Positions 1-7,058 of a stretch of 8,060 bases of DNA are shown piece by piece. Positions within the stretch are counted from its first letter, which is position 1. Every line of letters begins with the position of its first letter. The DNA comes from an uncultured Ruminococcus sp. (lineage in GTDB: Bacteria; Bacillota; Clostridia; Oscillospirales; Acutalibacteraceae). Below the pieces are notes generated by a model. The model did not search any database. It worked only from the letters and a program-made list of their open reading frames with translations, and was not told the origin of the DNA. The stretch lies in assembly GCA_902773065.1 (NCBI GenBank), contig CACYDD010000317.1:1-8060 (forward strand), written 5' to 3'. The position numbers and the translations under genes were made by a program.

Positions 1-909
1 AAAGATCTCATCCTGCAGCTTTCTCATATTGTCAATATACTGAGAATTGATCCTTTCAAGTTCCTCACGTTCTCTTTCGCTTGTTATGCTGTTAAGGGAA
101 AGGAGTGCATTTTCTGTATTGCTGATGGATCGCTGCTGTGCCTGAATATTGGATTTCATATTGGAAATACTGGTTTTGACTGCCGTGATCTGACCTTTCA
201 GTTCGGTCACTCTTGAAAAATAAGCCGCAAATTCCTGTATTTCAGGTGTTGCATGAGTAACTTCCTCGGCACTCATTCTGATGATCTGATTATAGAGATC
301 CTCTCTGAGATCCTTCTGATCCTTTGCTTCCAGTTTTGCATCGGTATAATCTCTTTGCAGCTTTTCAAGTTTATTATTCAGTCCCGTGATACTGTCACGG
401 TTCAGTGCGATCTTTCTGTGAAGGTCGGCAATCAGTTTATAATGCTTTACAATATCAAGACGTCTGCCGATAATTTCATCCTTGTCCTGCATATCAGATT
501 CCTTGATCGGCTCATGACCTTTGGCAATACCGAACTTTACAGCACTGATGTATGTATTGGCAGCATCAAGATGCGCATCCATCATTTCTTCCTGAATATG
601 CTCTGCGAAATACAGAAGCTCCCTGTCAAGATCCTCGCTTTCCGCAAGCACAAGCTGTGAAGCGGTCTGCTTTGCGATAACCGCTTTGATCATCTTGATA
701 TCACGGTCAAAAGCCGAAAGCTCTGCATCGGAAACAACATCTTCCGGTACATTTTTTCTGATTTCCGCAACATTGACCTGATCGAGAGCATCTTTTATTT
801 TGATCATATTCTGTCTTGTCGTATCCAGAAGTACTTTCGGATCCTTTGGTATATCCACTTCAGAAACCGACTCGACATTTTTGGTTTTGTTTTTTCTGAA
901 AAAACCCAT
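1..909 (-). CDS. Helical/coiled-coil protein of unknown function, 3' end cut by window edge
   Basis: An open frame runs from an ATG at 909 to the left window edge, giving 303 residues with no stop, so the C-terminus is missing. The start is well supported by GGAGG at 918-922, eight bases upstream. The protein begins MGFFRKNK, a short basic-hydrophobic N-terminus, followed by a charged linker to about residue 25. The rest is almost entirely helical, rich in Glu, Lys, Asp, Gln and Leu, with strong heptad character at about 160-200 and again from 230 to the end. There is no signal peptide, membrane span, cysteine pair or nucleotide-binding motif. It follows the zinc-ribbon gene by 72 bases and has its own candidate promoter, so it may be expressed both with the cluster and separately. 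The start faintly resembles PspA-type proteins (MG-[IL]-F), but I cannot support that family. Function is not recognised. Confidence 0.85.
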   Translation of the reverse strand, partial: MGFFRKNKTKNVESVSEVDIPKDPKVLLDTTRQNMIKIKDALDQVNVAEIRKNVPEDVVSDAELSAFDRDIKMIKAVIAKQTASQLVLAESEDLDRELLYFAEHIQEEMMDAHLDAANTYISAVKFGIAKGHEPIKESDMQDKDEIIGRRLDIVKHYKLIADLHRKIALNRDSITGLNNKLEKLQRDYTDAKLEAKDQKDLREDLYNQIIRMSAEEVTHATPEIQEFAAYFSRVTELKGQITAVKTSISNMKSNIQAQQRSISNTENALLSLNSITSEREREELERINSQYIDNMRKLQDEIF

Positions 910-946
910 TCTCTTTACCTCCGTAACTGACGATATTTCAATTAAT

Positions 947-974
947 ATTATACAATATTCACCCGAAATTTCAA
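947..974 (-). promoter_or_regulatory. Candidate sigma-A promoter for the 1-909 gene
   Basis: On the minus strand TTGAAA (969-974) is followed after 16 bases by a perfect TATAAT (947-952). Transcription would begin near 940, giving a leader of about 30 bases that includes the GGAGG ribosome site. The -35 hexamer matches five of the six positions other than being TTGAAA rather than TTGACA, and the spacer is one base shorter than optimal. The element lies just after the stop codon of the zinc-ribbon gene (982-984), in an AT-rich gap, which is where an internal operon promoter would be expected. No terminator hairpin is visible in the gap, so read-through from upstream is likely too. Confidence 0.65.
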
Positions 975-981
975 TAAAAAT

Positions 982-1479
982 TTAATTTCCTATCAAAGAA
1001 AACTGCTCCGACTTCACATATTCTTCTTCGCTCCCGGCAACGATCTCCGCTTTCAGTCCGTCATCCAGCCGTATTCCGACTTTCAGGGCTTCCAATGCTT
1101 TTGGTATCTCCAGCGTGAATGTGTATTCCCTGTCATTTTCCTTTCCGGAAACACGGATATCCAGACTGATCTGTCTTTTGTCCCCGATCCCGTAAAACGC
1201 CGTATCCAGCCATTTGATCTCATGAAGAACCAGTTCCGGAGCTTCGGCGATTTTGAAATACCTCGGCTCATTTTCCGTCATCGTTCCGTTCTGAACGGTA
1301 TAACTGTGTGTCTTTACTTCAATATTGATACCTCCGAGAGTCTGAGCTGCAAAGGTATGCCGCATTTTTTCTCTGATACCGCCATCATCGGCTTCCGTAA
1401 AATTAATATGCGTAAAGCCGCATACAGCACATCTGATCTCTCCGCTTCCCAGTTCGGCATTGCAGAATTCACATCTCAT
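982..1479 (-). CDS. Small zinc-ribbon protein with a beta-rich C-terminal domain
   Basis: This encodes 165 residues. Cys3-x2-Cys6 and Cys17-x2-Cys20 form a compact N-terminal zinc ribbon with a ten-residue loop. After a short linker, residues about 45-155 alternate hydrophobic and polar residues and look like a beta-rich domain; I do not recognise its fold. There is no signal peptide or membrane segment, so it should be cytoplasmic. The start chosen is the ATG at 1479, with AAGGAGG at 1491-1497. A longer reading from a TTG at 1500 would place the ribosome site inside the gene and adds only seven residues. The gene overlaps the end of the coiled-coil gene by 11 bases, suggesting translational coupling and matched amounts. 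Such ribbons usually bind protein or nucleic acid; a role as adaptor for the Hsp70 or coiled-coil partner is inference. Confidence 0.85.
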   Translation of the reverse strand: MRCEFCNAELGSGEIRCAVCGFTHINFTEADDGGIREKMRHTFAAQTLGGINIEVKTHSYTVQNGTMTENEPRYFKIAEAPELVLHEIKWLDTAFYGIGDKRQISLDIRVSGKENDREYTFTLEIPKALEALKVGIRLDDGLKAEIVAGSEEEYVKSEQFSLIGN

Positions 1480-3496
1480 ATTTACTGATTCCTCCTTCAA
1501 CAGCTGCTATGACTGTCTGATATTCTCTTCTGTAATGATCCAGAAGATTTCTGATCCGCTGAATTTCTTCTTTGAAATACCTTCCCTTTTTCTCCATCAG
1601 ATCTCTCTGATCAAAAAGGGTCAGTGCTGCAAACGATACCTCGGGAAACAGTTTATCGACCGCTTCCTGCATGATCTCCAGCTCGTTTTCACATCGTTTC
1701 ATTGCGATATCCTGCTGAGCGGATCTCAGCTTTTCAAGATCTTCCAGAAGATTATTGTGTGCAGCAATGATATCCTTCTGCCTTGCGGCGATCTCGTCAT
1801 GCTGTTTTCTTGTCTTTTCAAGTTCCTCAGTCTGACTGTTGATCGCAGCCTGCACCATTCCCATTTCTTCGCTGACAGTATTGATCTGATCGGCGATACT
1901 TTGCTTTTCGGCAAGCTTTTCTTCAAGAAGGCTGCTGTAGCGACTGCATTCTTCACGGTTTTGTTCCAGTTCCCTGCATACTTCTTCATATTTTTTCTTC
2001 AGCTCTTCAAGATCTGAGATCCCTAACTGTTCCTGCTTACTGCTGATATCGCTCATCATTTTCTGACGTTCTTCGCCAAGCTCGCCGATCTGACGGATGA
2101 TTTCCTCATTCTCCTCTTTCAGACGGGTAATATCATTTTCAATTCTGCCAAGTTCCTGTCTGCTTTGCGTCAGCTTTTCGGAAGCCTCGTCATACTCTGC
2201 CTGTAACTGAGCCGCCTTTTCTTCTGCCGCCGCAGATTCTATTTTAATATCGGCACACTTTGCCGCATTTTCGTCAAGAATTTTTTCTCTTGTTTTCAGT
2301 GTCATTCTCGCCGCAGGAATATCAATATCCCTGTACTGCTTGATTTCTTCATTATGTGCTTCGGACAGATCTTCGATCGACTTGATCTCCGCTTTCATCG
2401 AAAGGATCGCACTTTCCAGCGATTCTTTCTGAGCTGCAACTGCATTAAGATTCTCCTCATGGTGCTGCTTTTCAGCTTCAAGTGTTGTTAGTTCCTGAGT
2501 TTTGGAATCGGTTTGCGCAAGCAGGGTTTCCATTTCTGTTTTTAATGCTGTGACCTTCGTTTCCAGACTTTCACGCTCAGACGCTGCTTCTGCCTTTTTC
2601 TTTTCCAGTTCTGCCGCTTCGTTTTCAAGGGAAGTAATTTTTTCATTTTCAGAATTTGCTGTTTCTTCTTTCAGCCTCCGAAGTTTTTCTTCCAGCTGTT
2701 TGATTTTTTCTTCTGCCTCCGGATTTCCCTTTTCTGCTTCCTGACATTCACGCTTCAAGGCTTCCTCTCTCAGGCGGAATTCGTTCAGGATCACATCGAG
2801 ATTTTCTATTTTTTGTTCGCTTTCCCGACAGCTTTCTTCAAGTCCTTCTTTTTCCTTTTCGCTGTCAGCAATTTTTTGTTCCAGCGTTTCTGCCTGTTTT
2901 CTTAATGCTTCTGTTTCTTCACTGAGCTTTCGGGACAACTCTGTCTTTTCTTTCAGCTGTCCGTTCAGTTCCTCAAAGCTGTTTTTTTCTTTAGAAAGTT
3001 TCTCCTGCATTTCTTCTAATTTTTTATTTACCGTGGTAATATCCACAGCTTTCAGCCTTTCACATTCCTGCTCAAGGTCTTTGCACCTGTGTTCCGCTTC
3101 TTCTGCATTATGCTGTTTTTCTGCAAGAGCTTTCTTTGCTTCTTCCAGCTCGCTTTCTTTCCGGCACTGCTCATCGATCACTGTTTCCATCTCAGTAATA
3201 TTTCTGTTGACTCCGGAAATATCGTCACAAAGCTTTTCGATTTTTTTCCGTCTTTGCTCCAGCGTGCTGATCTCTTCCGATTTATTTTTATTGATCTGCA
3301 AAAGAACATGACCTACCGAGGACATTCTGGTAACTGCCGCCCTGATCTCGCCCATGTTCAGTGCATCGATCGGTTTTCCGTATGTACCCTGAACATCTCC
3401 GAGGACATCGTTCACAATTCCGAGAATATCCGCCACTGTCAGATCATCCTTTTTTTTCAGGGAGGATATGGTTCTTTCGGTTCTCTGAAAATTCAT
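1469..3496 (-). CDS. Long coiled-coil protein, SMC-like rod without ATPase head
   Basis: This encodes 675 residues. Residues 1-68 include a more globular, moderately hydrophobic stretch (about 18-68, with VADILGIVNDVLGDV). Residues about 70-610 are a highly charged, nearly continuous coiled coil dominated by Glu, Lys, Leu, Ala and Gln, with few prolines or aromatics. Residues 612-675 form a distinct end domain containing LFPEVSFAALTLFDQ and a final helix. No Walker A, Walker B or ABC signature is present at either end, so it is not an SMC, RecN or Rad50 ATPase despite superficial resemblance of the rod. There is no signal peptide or membrane span. The ATG at 3496 has AAGGGG eight bases upstream. 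The gene starts five bases after the Hsp70 stop and overlaps the next gene, so all three are probably co-translated. A scaffold, filament or Hsp70-client role is inference. Confidence 0.9.
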   Translation of the reverse strand: MNFQRTERTISSLKKKDDLTVADILGIVNDVLGDVQGTYGKPIDALNMGEIRAAVTRMSSVGHVLLQINKNKSEEISTLEQRRKKIEKLCDDISGVNRNITEMETVIDEQCRKESELEEAKKALAEKQHNAEEAEHRCKDLEQECERLKAVDITTVNKKLEEMQEKLSKEKNSFEELNGQLKEKTELSRKLSEETEALRKQAETLEQKIADSEKEKEGLEESCRESEQKIENLDVILNEFRLREEALKRECQEAEKGNPEAEEKIKQLEEKLRRLKEETANSENEKITSLENEAAELEKKKAEAASERESLETKVTALKTEMETLLAQTDSKTQELTTLEAEKQHHEENLNAVAAQKESLESAILSMKAEIKSIEDLSEAHNEEIKQYRDIDIPAARMTLKTREKILDENAAKCADIKIESAAAEEKAAQLQAEYDEASEKLTQSRQELGRIENDITRLKEENEEIIRQIGELGEERQKMMSDISSKQEQLGISDLEELKKKYEEVCRELEQNREECSRYSSLLEEKLAEKQSIADQINTVSEEMGMVQAAINSQTEELEKTRKQHDEIAARQKDIIAAHNNLLEDLEKLRSAQQDIAMKRCENELEIMQEAVDKLFPEVSFAALTLFDQRDLMEKKGRYFKEEIQRIRNLLDHYRREYQTVIAAVEGGISKYEM
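1491..1497 (-). promoter_or_regulatory. Ribosome binding site deciding the zinc-ribbon gene start
   Basis: AAGGAGG on the minus strand lies 11 bases before the ATG at 1479, inside the last codons of the upstream coiled-coil gene. It is a near-perfect anti-16S match. The spacing is a little long but far better than for the TTG at 1500, which would overlap it. This favours the 165-residue product. Confidence 0.75.
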
Positions 3497-3501
3497 TGAT
3501 C

Positions 3502-5148
3502 TCACCCCTTCAGTGCTACTACATCAAACATGGTTTTAATGGTGGATAATTTCACGCTTTTTACTGCTTCATCGCTTCGCTGATGTGTTGCCCAGTCATA
3601 ATCAAAAATATGAATAGTAATGGAATCCGTTGCATCCACCGAAAAACCGACTGCCGCCATCATATACTGATTCTGTACCACATTCCGTAATTTTCCTGCC
3701 AGTTCGGGTCTCGGGTGCGCACCGAAGGCAAGATCTTCATTTTCGCTGAAATTCACCAGAAATTTATCCAGATTGCCAGACGGGGTAAAGTAAGGAACAT
3801 CATTTCCCTTTGCATCCACCGCATAATAGATCTTATCATATTCCAGATCCTGTCTGTATTTAATTGCATAATGCTTGGCAAGAACATTATTTCCCTGATA
3901 CGCATAGATCCCGATAGAGAAATTGGCTGTTTTTCTGATATAGATCATATTGTCCGCTAAAAGTGACGCTCCGAGAGAGATCGCTCTTTCCCTGTCCTCC
4001 TGATTAACAATGATCCCTTCGGTTCTTTCGTCACTGGAGCTGATATTGAACATATCATTGATTTGCTTTTTCACAAGGTAGAAATTGCCGAAACCGCCGA
4101 CGATACCGATCTTGAAATTGTTCTCATAGGTATCTGTACCATCGGTCACAGCCTCCAGCTTTTCTTTCAGAACATCGTGAATAATTTCGTTGTAGGTATC
4201 GCTGAGATGCTTGTAATTCACAATAACGCTTTCACCCTTGTACGAAAGCTCCACAAGTTCCTCATCTTCAAGTGCATCAGGCGTATATTCATATTCCCTG
4301 AAAGTATCCTCAACCGTTTCGCTGTCGCTCATCAGTGCCTCTTCCAGATCGTCCACTGCTTCAAGGAATTCGCCGTCATATTCCACCTCGTCAAGCTCCT
4401 CAAATTCCTCCGAAGACAATATCGCTTTCTCGACAACTTTTTCCATGTATTTAATGCCTGCATTGCCGATCTCTTTGTCAACATTTTCGCCTGCACCGTC
4501 ACGCTTTTCCACTTTGACTTCCATACTTCCGCCCGAGCTTTCCACTTTGGTCAGCGTGATATCCAGCGTACCGCCGCCGTAATCGATCAGCAGTACTCTT
4601 CCGTCAAAGTTTTCGTTCCTTTGCAGTTTGTAGTTGTAGGCAAAAAACGCACTTGCACTTGCAGGCTCACTGACAACAACAACCTCGTCAACAAATTCAA
4701 ACGAGCTGCAGATCCTGTGCAGTGTTGATCTTCCGTCAAAGGTGTTGAAGCTCTGCCCCCACACTTCGGGAACGCCGACAACCAGTTTGCCGATCCTGTC
4801 ATCTCCCAGACGTGCCAGTGCACTTTTCAGTACCTTTTCCAGAAAGAATGTGGCAATACTTTCAGGTGTATTGACCTCGTCATAATTACGCTCTCTCAGG
4901 TTTTCCTCCGTCATTTGTTCATTCAGAAGCATCTTAAAGGCTTTATAGATAATGACGTTTTTGTTTCCCGTAAGGTTTTTGGCAGCCTTGCCGTATTTAT
5001 ATTCATTTTTTCTTTTATTGTAAGAGACAACGGAAGGAATATACGGACTGATGTTGTCAATGCTGATCGCCTCGGGCGTATTCCTGTCCGCACGATAATG
5101 TGAAACCAGCGTATAAGTACTTCCGAAATCAATTCCCAAATTTACCAT
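3502..5148 (-). CDS. Hsp70/DnaK-family ATPase, divergent, without C-terminal lid
   Basis: This encodes 548 residues. Actin-fold ATPase motifs appear in order: phosphate 1 at 4-13 (LGIDFGSTYT), an IPSVVSY segment at 37-43 followed by YGKAAK at 52-57, Lys72 at the position of the DnaK catalytic lysine, EPASAS at 161-166, phosphate 2 at 187-197 (LIDYGGGTLDI), the adenosine motif at 348-355 (GIVGGFGN) and a LGASLLAD helix at 392-399. The ATPase therefore looks intact. Residues about 243-302 are an Asp/Glu-rich insert. Residues about 405-520 are beta-rich and include VGFSVDATDSITIHI, resembling the end of an Hsp70 substrate-binding beta domain; the helical lid and C-terminal tail of standard DnaK (about 610-640 residues) are missing. 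The ATG at 5148 has AGGG eight bases upstream. No DnaJ or GrpE is adjacent, so it is a specialised paralogue and not the housekeeping chaperone. Clients are probably the neighbouring proteins (inference). Confidence 0.93.
   Translation of the reverse strand: MVNLGIDFGSTYTLVSHYRADRNTPEAISIDNISPYIPSVVSYNKRKNEYKYGKAAKNLTGNKNVIIYKAFKMLLNEQMTEENLRERNYDEVNTPESIATFFLEKVLKSALARLGDDRIGKLVVGVPEVWGQSFNTFDGRSTLHRICSSFEFVDEVVVVSEPASASAFFAYNYKLQRNENFDGRVLLIDYGGGTLDITLTKVESSGGSMEVKVEKRDGAGENVDKEIGNAGIKYMEKVVEKAILSSEEFEELDEVEYDGEFLEAVDDLEEALMSDSETVEDTFREYEYTPDALEDEELVELSYKGESVIVNYKHLSDTYNEIIHDVLKEKLEAVTDGTDTYENNFKIGIVGGFGNFYLVKKQINDMFNISSSDERTEGIIVNQEDRERAISLGASLLADNMIYIRKTANFSIGIYAYQGNNVLAKHYAIKYRQDLEYDKIYYAVDAKGNDVPYFTPSGNLDKFLVNFSENEDLAFGAHPRPELAGKLRNVVQNQYMMAAVGFSVDATDSITIHIFDYDWATHQRSDEAVKSVKLSTIKTMFDVVALKG
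3505..3510 (-). promoter_or_regulatory. Ribosome binding site deciding the coiled-coil gene start
   Basis: AAGGGG on the minus strand overlaps the last codons of the Hsp70 gene and sits eight bases before the ATG at 3496. A GTG at 3505 is also in frame but has the ribosome site directly abutting or overlapping it, so the ATG is preferred (675 rather than 678 residues). Confidence 0.7.
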
Positions 5149-5156
5149 AATCCAAT

Positions 5157-5160
5157 CCCT
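5157..5160 (-). promoter_or_regulatory. Ribosome binding site deciding the Hsp70 gene start
   Basis: AGGG on the minus strand is eight bases before the ATG at 5148. The frame is open further upstream to a TTG at 5196, but that extension would run through the hairpin element and adds 16 residues before the conserved nucleotide-binding start, so it is rejected. Confidence 0.6.
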
Positions 5161-5169
5161 TCTATAATA

Positions 5170-5235
5170 TTGGGGCGTTGCCCCAACCCCCACCAAAGGC
5201 TCTGCCTCTGGACTCCGCAGCCTTTGAAAAGGCTG
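5170..5235. repeat. Three evenly spaced hairpins, probable dispersed intergenic repeat element
   Basis: Three inverted repeats lie head to tail. At 5170-5186 a perfect 7-bp stem (TTGGGGC/GCCCCAA) has a 3-base loop. At 5193-5211 an 8-bp stem (CCAAAGGC/GCCTCTGG) has one wobble or mismatch and a 3-base loop. At 5218-5235 a perfect 8-bp stem (CAGCCTTT/AAAGGCTG) has a 2-base loop. Exactly six bases separate each neighbouring pair. No T-tract follows any stem on the minus strand, so these are not classic intrinsic terminators. Similar GC-rich triple-stem spacers are, as I recall, common between genes in Ruminococcus, which points to a dispersed repeat family. On the transcript they would sit 10 bases or more upstream of the Hsp70 ribosome site and could protect mRNA ends or tune translation (inference). 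Confidence 0.75.
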
Positions 5236-5242
5236 GCGAAAC

Positions 5243-5270
5243 TTTATATTTTTGTTATATTAATACTTAA
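5243..5270 (-). promoter_or_regulatory. Weak candidate promoter for the Hsp70 gene
   Basis: On the minus strand TATAAA (5243-5248) lies 16 bases after TTAAGT (5265-5270), in an AT-rich block between the heptamer array and the hairpins. The -10 is fair and the -35 poor. An alternative -10, TATAAC at 5254-5259, has no convincing -35. If used, the transcript would start near 5236, placing all three hairpins in the leader of the Hsp70 mRNA. No CIRCE-type heat-shock operator is seen. Confidence 0.3.
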
Positions 5271-5283
5271 CCATCGCAGGATG

Positions 5284-5325
5284 AACCCTGAATCCTGAAT
5301 CCTGAATCCTGAATCCTGAACCCTG
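5284..5325. repeat. Tandem heptamer array, six 7-bp units
   Basis: On the plus strand the units are AACCCTG (5284-5290), four exact copies of AATCCTG (5291-5318), and AACCCTG (5319-5325). The two end units carry the same T-to-C variant, so the array is symmetrical in variant content. It begins at the base directly after the stop codon (5326-5328) of the 566-residue gene, so changes in copy number would not alter that protein, but would change the distance from it to the Hsp70 gene. Heptamer arrays expand and shrink by strand slippage. Confidence 0.95.
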
Positions 5326-7026
5326 CTACTGCCGTGCTGTTTTCAGATTCACGATATTCTTTGCCGCATTTCTCATATTTCTGATGATATCTCCTGCACT
5401 GTCATCCGCAATCGTGAGAGATAACAGTCTTTCAGCATTTTCAACGCTTTTTTCAAGCTGCTGTACAAATGTTTCTTTGGTTTCAAGTGTTTTTTTGTAT
5501 GAGGTAAGAAGCTCGTCATTCGTTCCCCGTTCTTCAAGGTAAGCGATCTTTCTTTTCAGGTCGTCACGGATTTTGACTTCATCACCCAGCTTTTTGATGA
5601 TGTAGATAACATTTTTATATAAGTTGAAGCTTTCGTCCCATGCCATGATCATGTCTTCGGAAACAGCAGATGTCATCTGAAAATAATTGAAATAATATTC
5701 CAACGCCTTCACTGTATGCCCCAGAAGCAATTCATTGAATTCACCGCTCATTTCATCAAAAAGATTGTCATTCGTAAATTCTATGATCTTCTTTCTGAAA
5801 TTTTCTGCACTGAAACTTACCGCCGCTTCCACACAGGGCTTGTTCATCAGGGCAAGTACTTTTTCAAGTCCCGGATGTACCTTTTCGCAGCGGCTGCGGT
5901 AGATATTCCTGATCCTGAGAAGTGTATCCGTTTCTGTCGTATGCTCGGGACTGCCAAGCATATATACCTCATTTTCGCCTTCAATACAATCAGAATAGAT
6001 ATTGCATACATATTTATAAATATTACTGTGTCCGTCAAATTCAGGCATCGCTTCTTTCAGCTGTTCCCTGAGCTTCCTGTCATTCCTCATGCTCTCTTCC
6101 ACAGCTCCCGTCATCCTTTTCGGGTTATCAGGAAGAGAAATCAGATGAGAACTGCGGTATTCTGCCGAATTATAATAAGCGTAAATGACGGCAGTAAGCG
6201 AATGAATCGTTTTCACACTGAAATCAGGCATATAATCTGTATTCAGGCAATAACGTGTCACCATCCGCCTGATATTTTCAAAGCTCAGCGAGTCATAAAA
6301 AGTCATTTCATCCCCGATCAGCCTTTTCAGCTTATCATAAACATAATAATTGGAAGAGTACTGATAATAATCCTGAAAAAACGATCCCAGCTCGGGAAAA
6401 AGCTCTGTATTGGCAAAGATATTGCCTTCCGTTTGATCAGTCGGTTTGAAATACCGCAGACTTTCATTGGCATAAAGTGAAGCGGTGATAATAAAGGCAT
6501 GGCGGTTGTTGTCATGATAATTTTTTTCACTAATTCTTTTCAGTTCACTGATTACTCCCGGATAACCTGACAACGCATTGAAAATACTGATCGGCATCAC
6601 AACAGCAATACGGCTTTTCTTTTTCATCAGCTCTGTCAGCTTGCTCAGCGTTTCTTCAAAAGTCGTTTCATTCACCTGAAATCCTGCATTCCTGTTTCTT
6701 GTTCTTGTCAGGATCTTTTGCTGTTCATACGCTTCATTGCTGTTTTTCTTTTTGCCGCCGAACAGTGAAAACGAATCCATAATGCTTCGTCCCTGCTGTT
6801 TTTCCTCGAACAATGCAAGACTGGCATTATCAAAAGGCTTGATGACGCAGTTTCTGAAATCATCTCCATGAAAATAGTATACATAATCATATTTCATTGC
6901 GATCAGACTATGGTATAAATAAAACCCGAAATTCGTTTTTACGTAGCTGTCTGTATAGTAATCGTCATCATCATTGGCAAAAAGCAAATGGAAAAGCCCT
7001 TTTGCCGAATCAAAATTCTGCATCAT
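5326..7026 (-). CDS. Unrecognised 566-residue protein, possible P-loop-less AAA-like fold
   Basis: The protein is not a family I can name. Residues 1-70 contain a hydrophobic strand, an acidic DDDD run (19-22) and an aromatic-rich strand (YDYVYYF, 46-52). Residues 75-120 are a basic, Ser/Asn-rich, probably disordered linker. Residues 139-149 (RIAVVMPISIF) and 176-183 (HAFIITAS) look like buried strands of an alpha/beta nucleotide-binding type core, in the order seen in AAA+ proteins, yet no GxxGxGK Walker A is present, so ATP binding is doubtful. Residues about 270-480 are mostly helical and tyrosine-rich. Residues about 485-537 form a coiled coil. There is no signal peptide or membrane span. 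Two ATGs stand in tandem (7026 and 7023) behind AGAAGGTGA; the second has the more usual spacing. It lies 32 bases after the pseudokinase stop and is probably co-transcribed with it. The stop is TAG, directly abutting the heptamer array. Confidence 0.85.
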   Translation of the reverse strand: MMQNFDSAKGLFHLLFANDDDDYYTDSYVKTNFGFYLYHSLIAMKYDYVYYFHGDDFRNCVIKPFDNASLALFEEKQQGRSIMDSFSLFGGKKKNSNEAYEQQKILTRTRNRNAGFQVNETTFEETLSKLTELMKKKSRIAVVMPISIFNALSGYPGVISELKRISEKNYHDNNRHAFIITASLYANESLRYFKPTDQTEGNIFANTELFPELGSFFQDYYQYSSNYYVYDKLKRLIGDEMTFYDSLSFENIRRMVTRYCLNTDYMPDFSVKTIHSLTAVIYAYYNSAEYRSSHLISLPDNPKRMTGAVEESMRNDRKLREQLKEAMPEFDGHSNIYKYVCNIYSDCIEGENEVYMLGSPEHTTETDTLLRIRNIYRSRCEKVHPGLEKVLALMNKPCVEAAVSFSAENFRKKIIEFTNDNLFDEMSGEFNELLLGHTVKALEYYFNYFQMTSAVSEDMIMAWDESFNLYKNVIYIIKKLGDEVKIRDDLKRKIAYLEERGTNDELLTSYKKTLETKETFVQQLEKSVENAERLLSLTIADDSAGDIIRNMRNAAKNIVNLKTARQ

Positions 7027-7058
7027 TTCACCTTCTTATCAGCAATATCATCTTTATT

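Noticed and set aside
1..909. PspA/VIPP1 (phage-shock) homologue
   Set aside because: The first residues and helical character are similar, but no family-specific motif is visible and the helix layout with a long linker differs; evidence is too weak.
1460..2017. Plus-strand open frame of 185 codons opposite the coiled-coil gene
   Set aside because: It is antisense to a highly charged coiled coil, Phe/Leu/Ser/Cys-rich as expected from reversed Glu/Lys codons, and has no convincing ribosome site.
1469..3496. SMC/RecN/Rad50-type ATPase
   Set aside because: Only the rod resembles these; Walker A, Walker B and the ABC signature are missing at both ends.
4063..4728. Plus-strand open frame of 221 codons opposite the Hsp70 gene
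   Set aside because: It lies wholly inside a gene with clear family motifs on the other strand; its composition is that of an antisense shadow.
5170..5235. Hairpins read as a rho-independent terminator
   Set aside because: No run of T follows any of the stems on either plausible transcript strand, and three stems with fixed spacing fit a repeat element better.
5149..5325. CIRCE-type or other heat-shock operator ahead of the Hsp70 gene
   Set aside because: The inverted repeats here do not match the 9-base CIRCE arms with a nine-base spacer; they are short-loop hairpins.
5716..6480. Plus-strand open frame of 254 codons opposite the 566-residue gene
   Set aside because: It overlaps the minus-strand gene fully, is Phe/Ile/His-rich without recognisable motifs, and shows no ribosome site; treated as a shadow.
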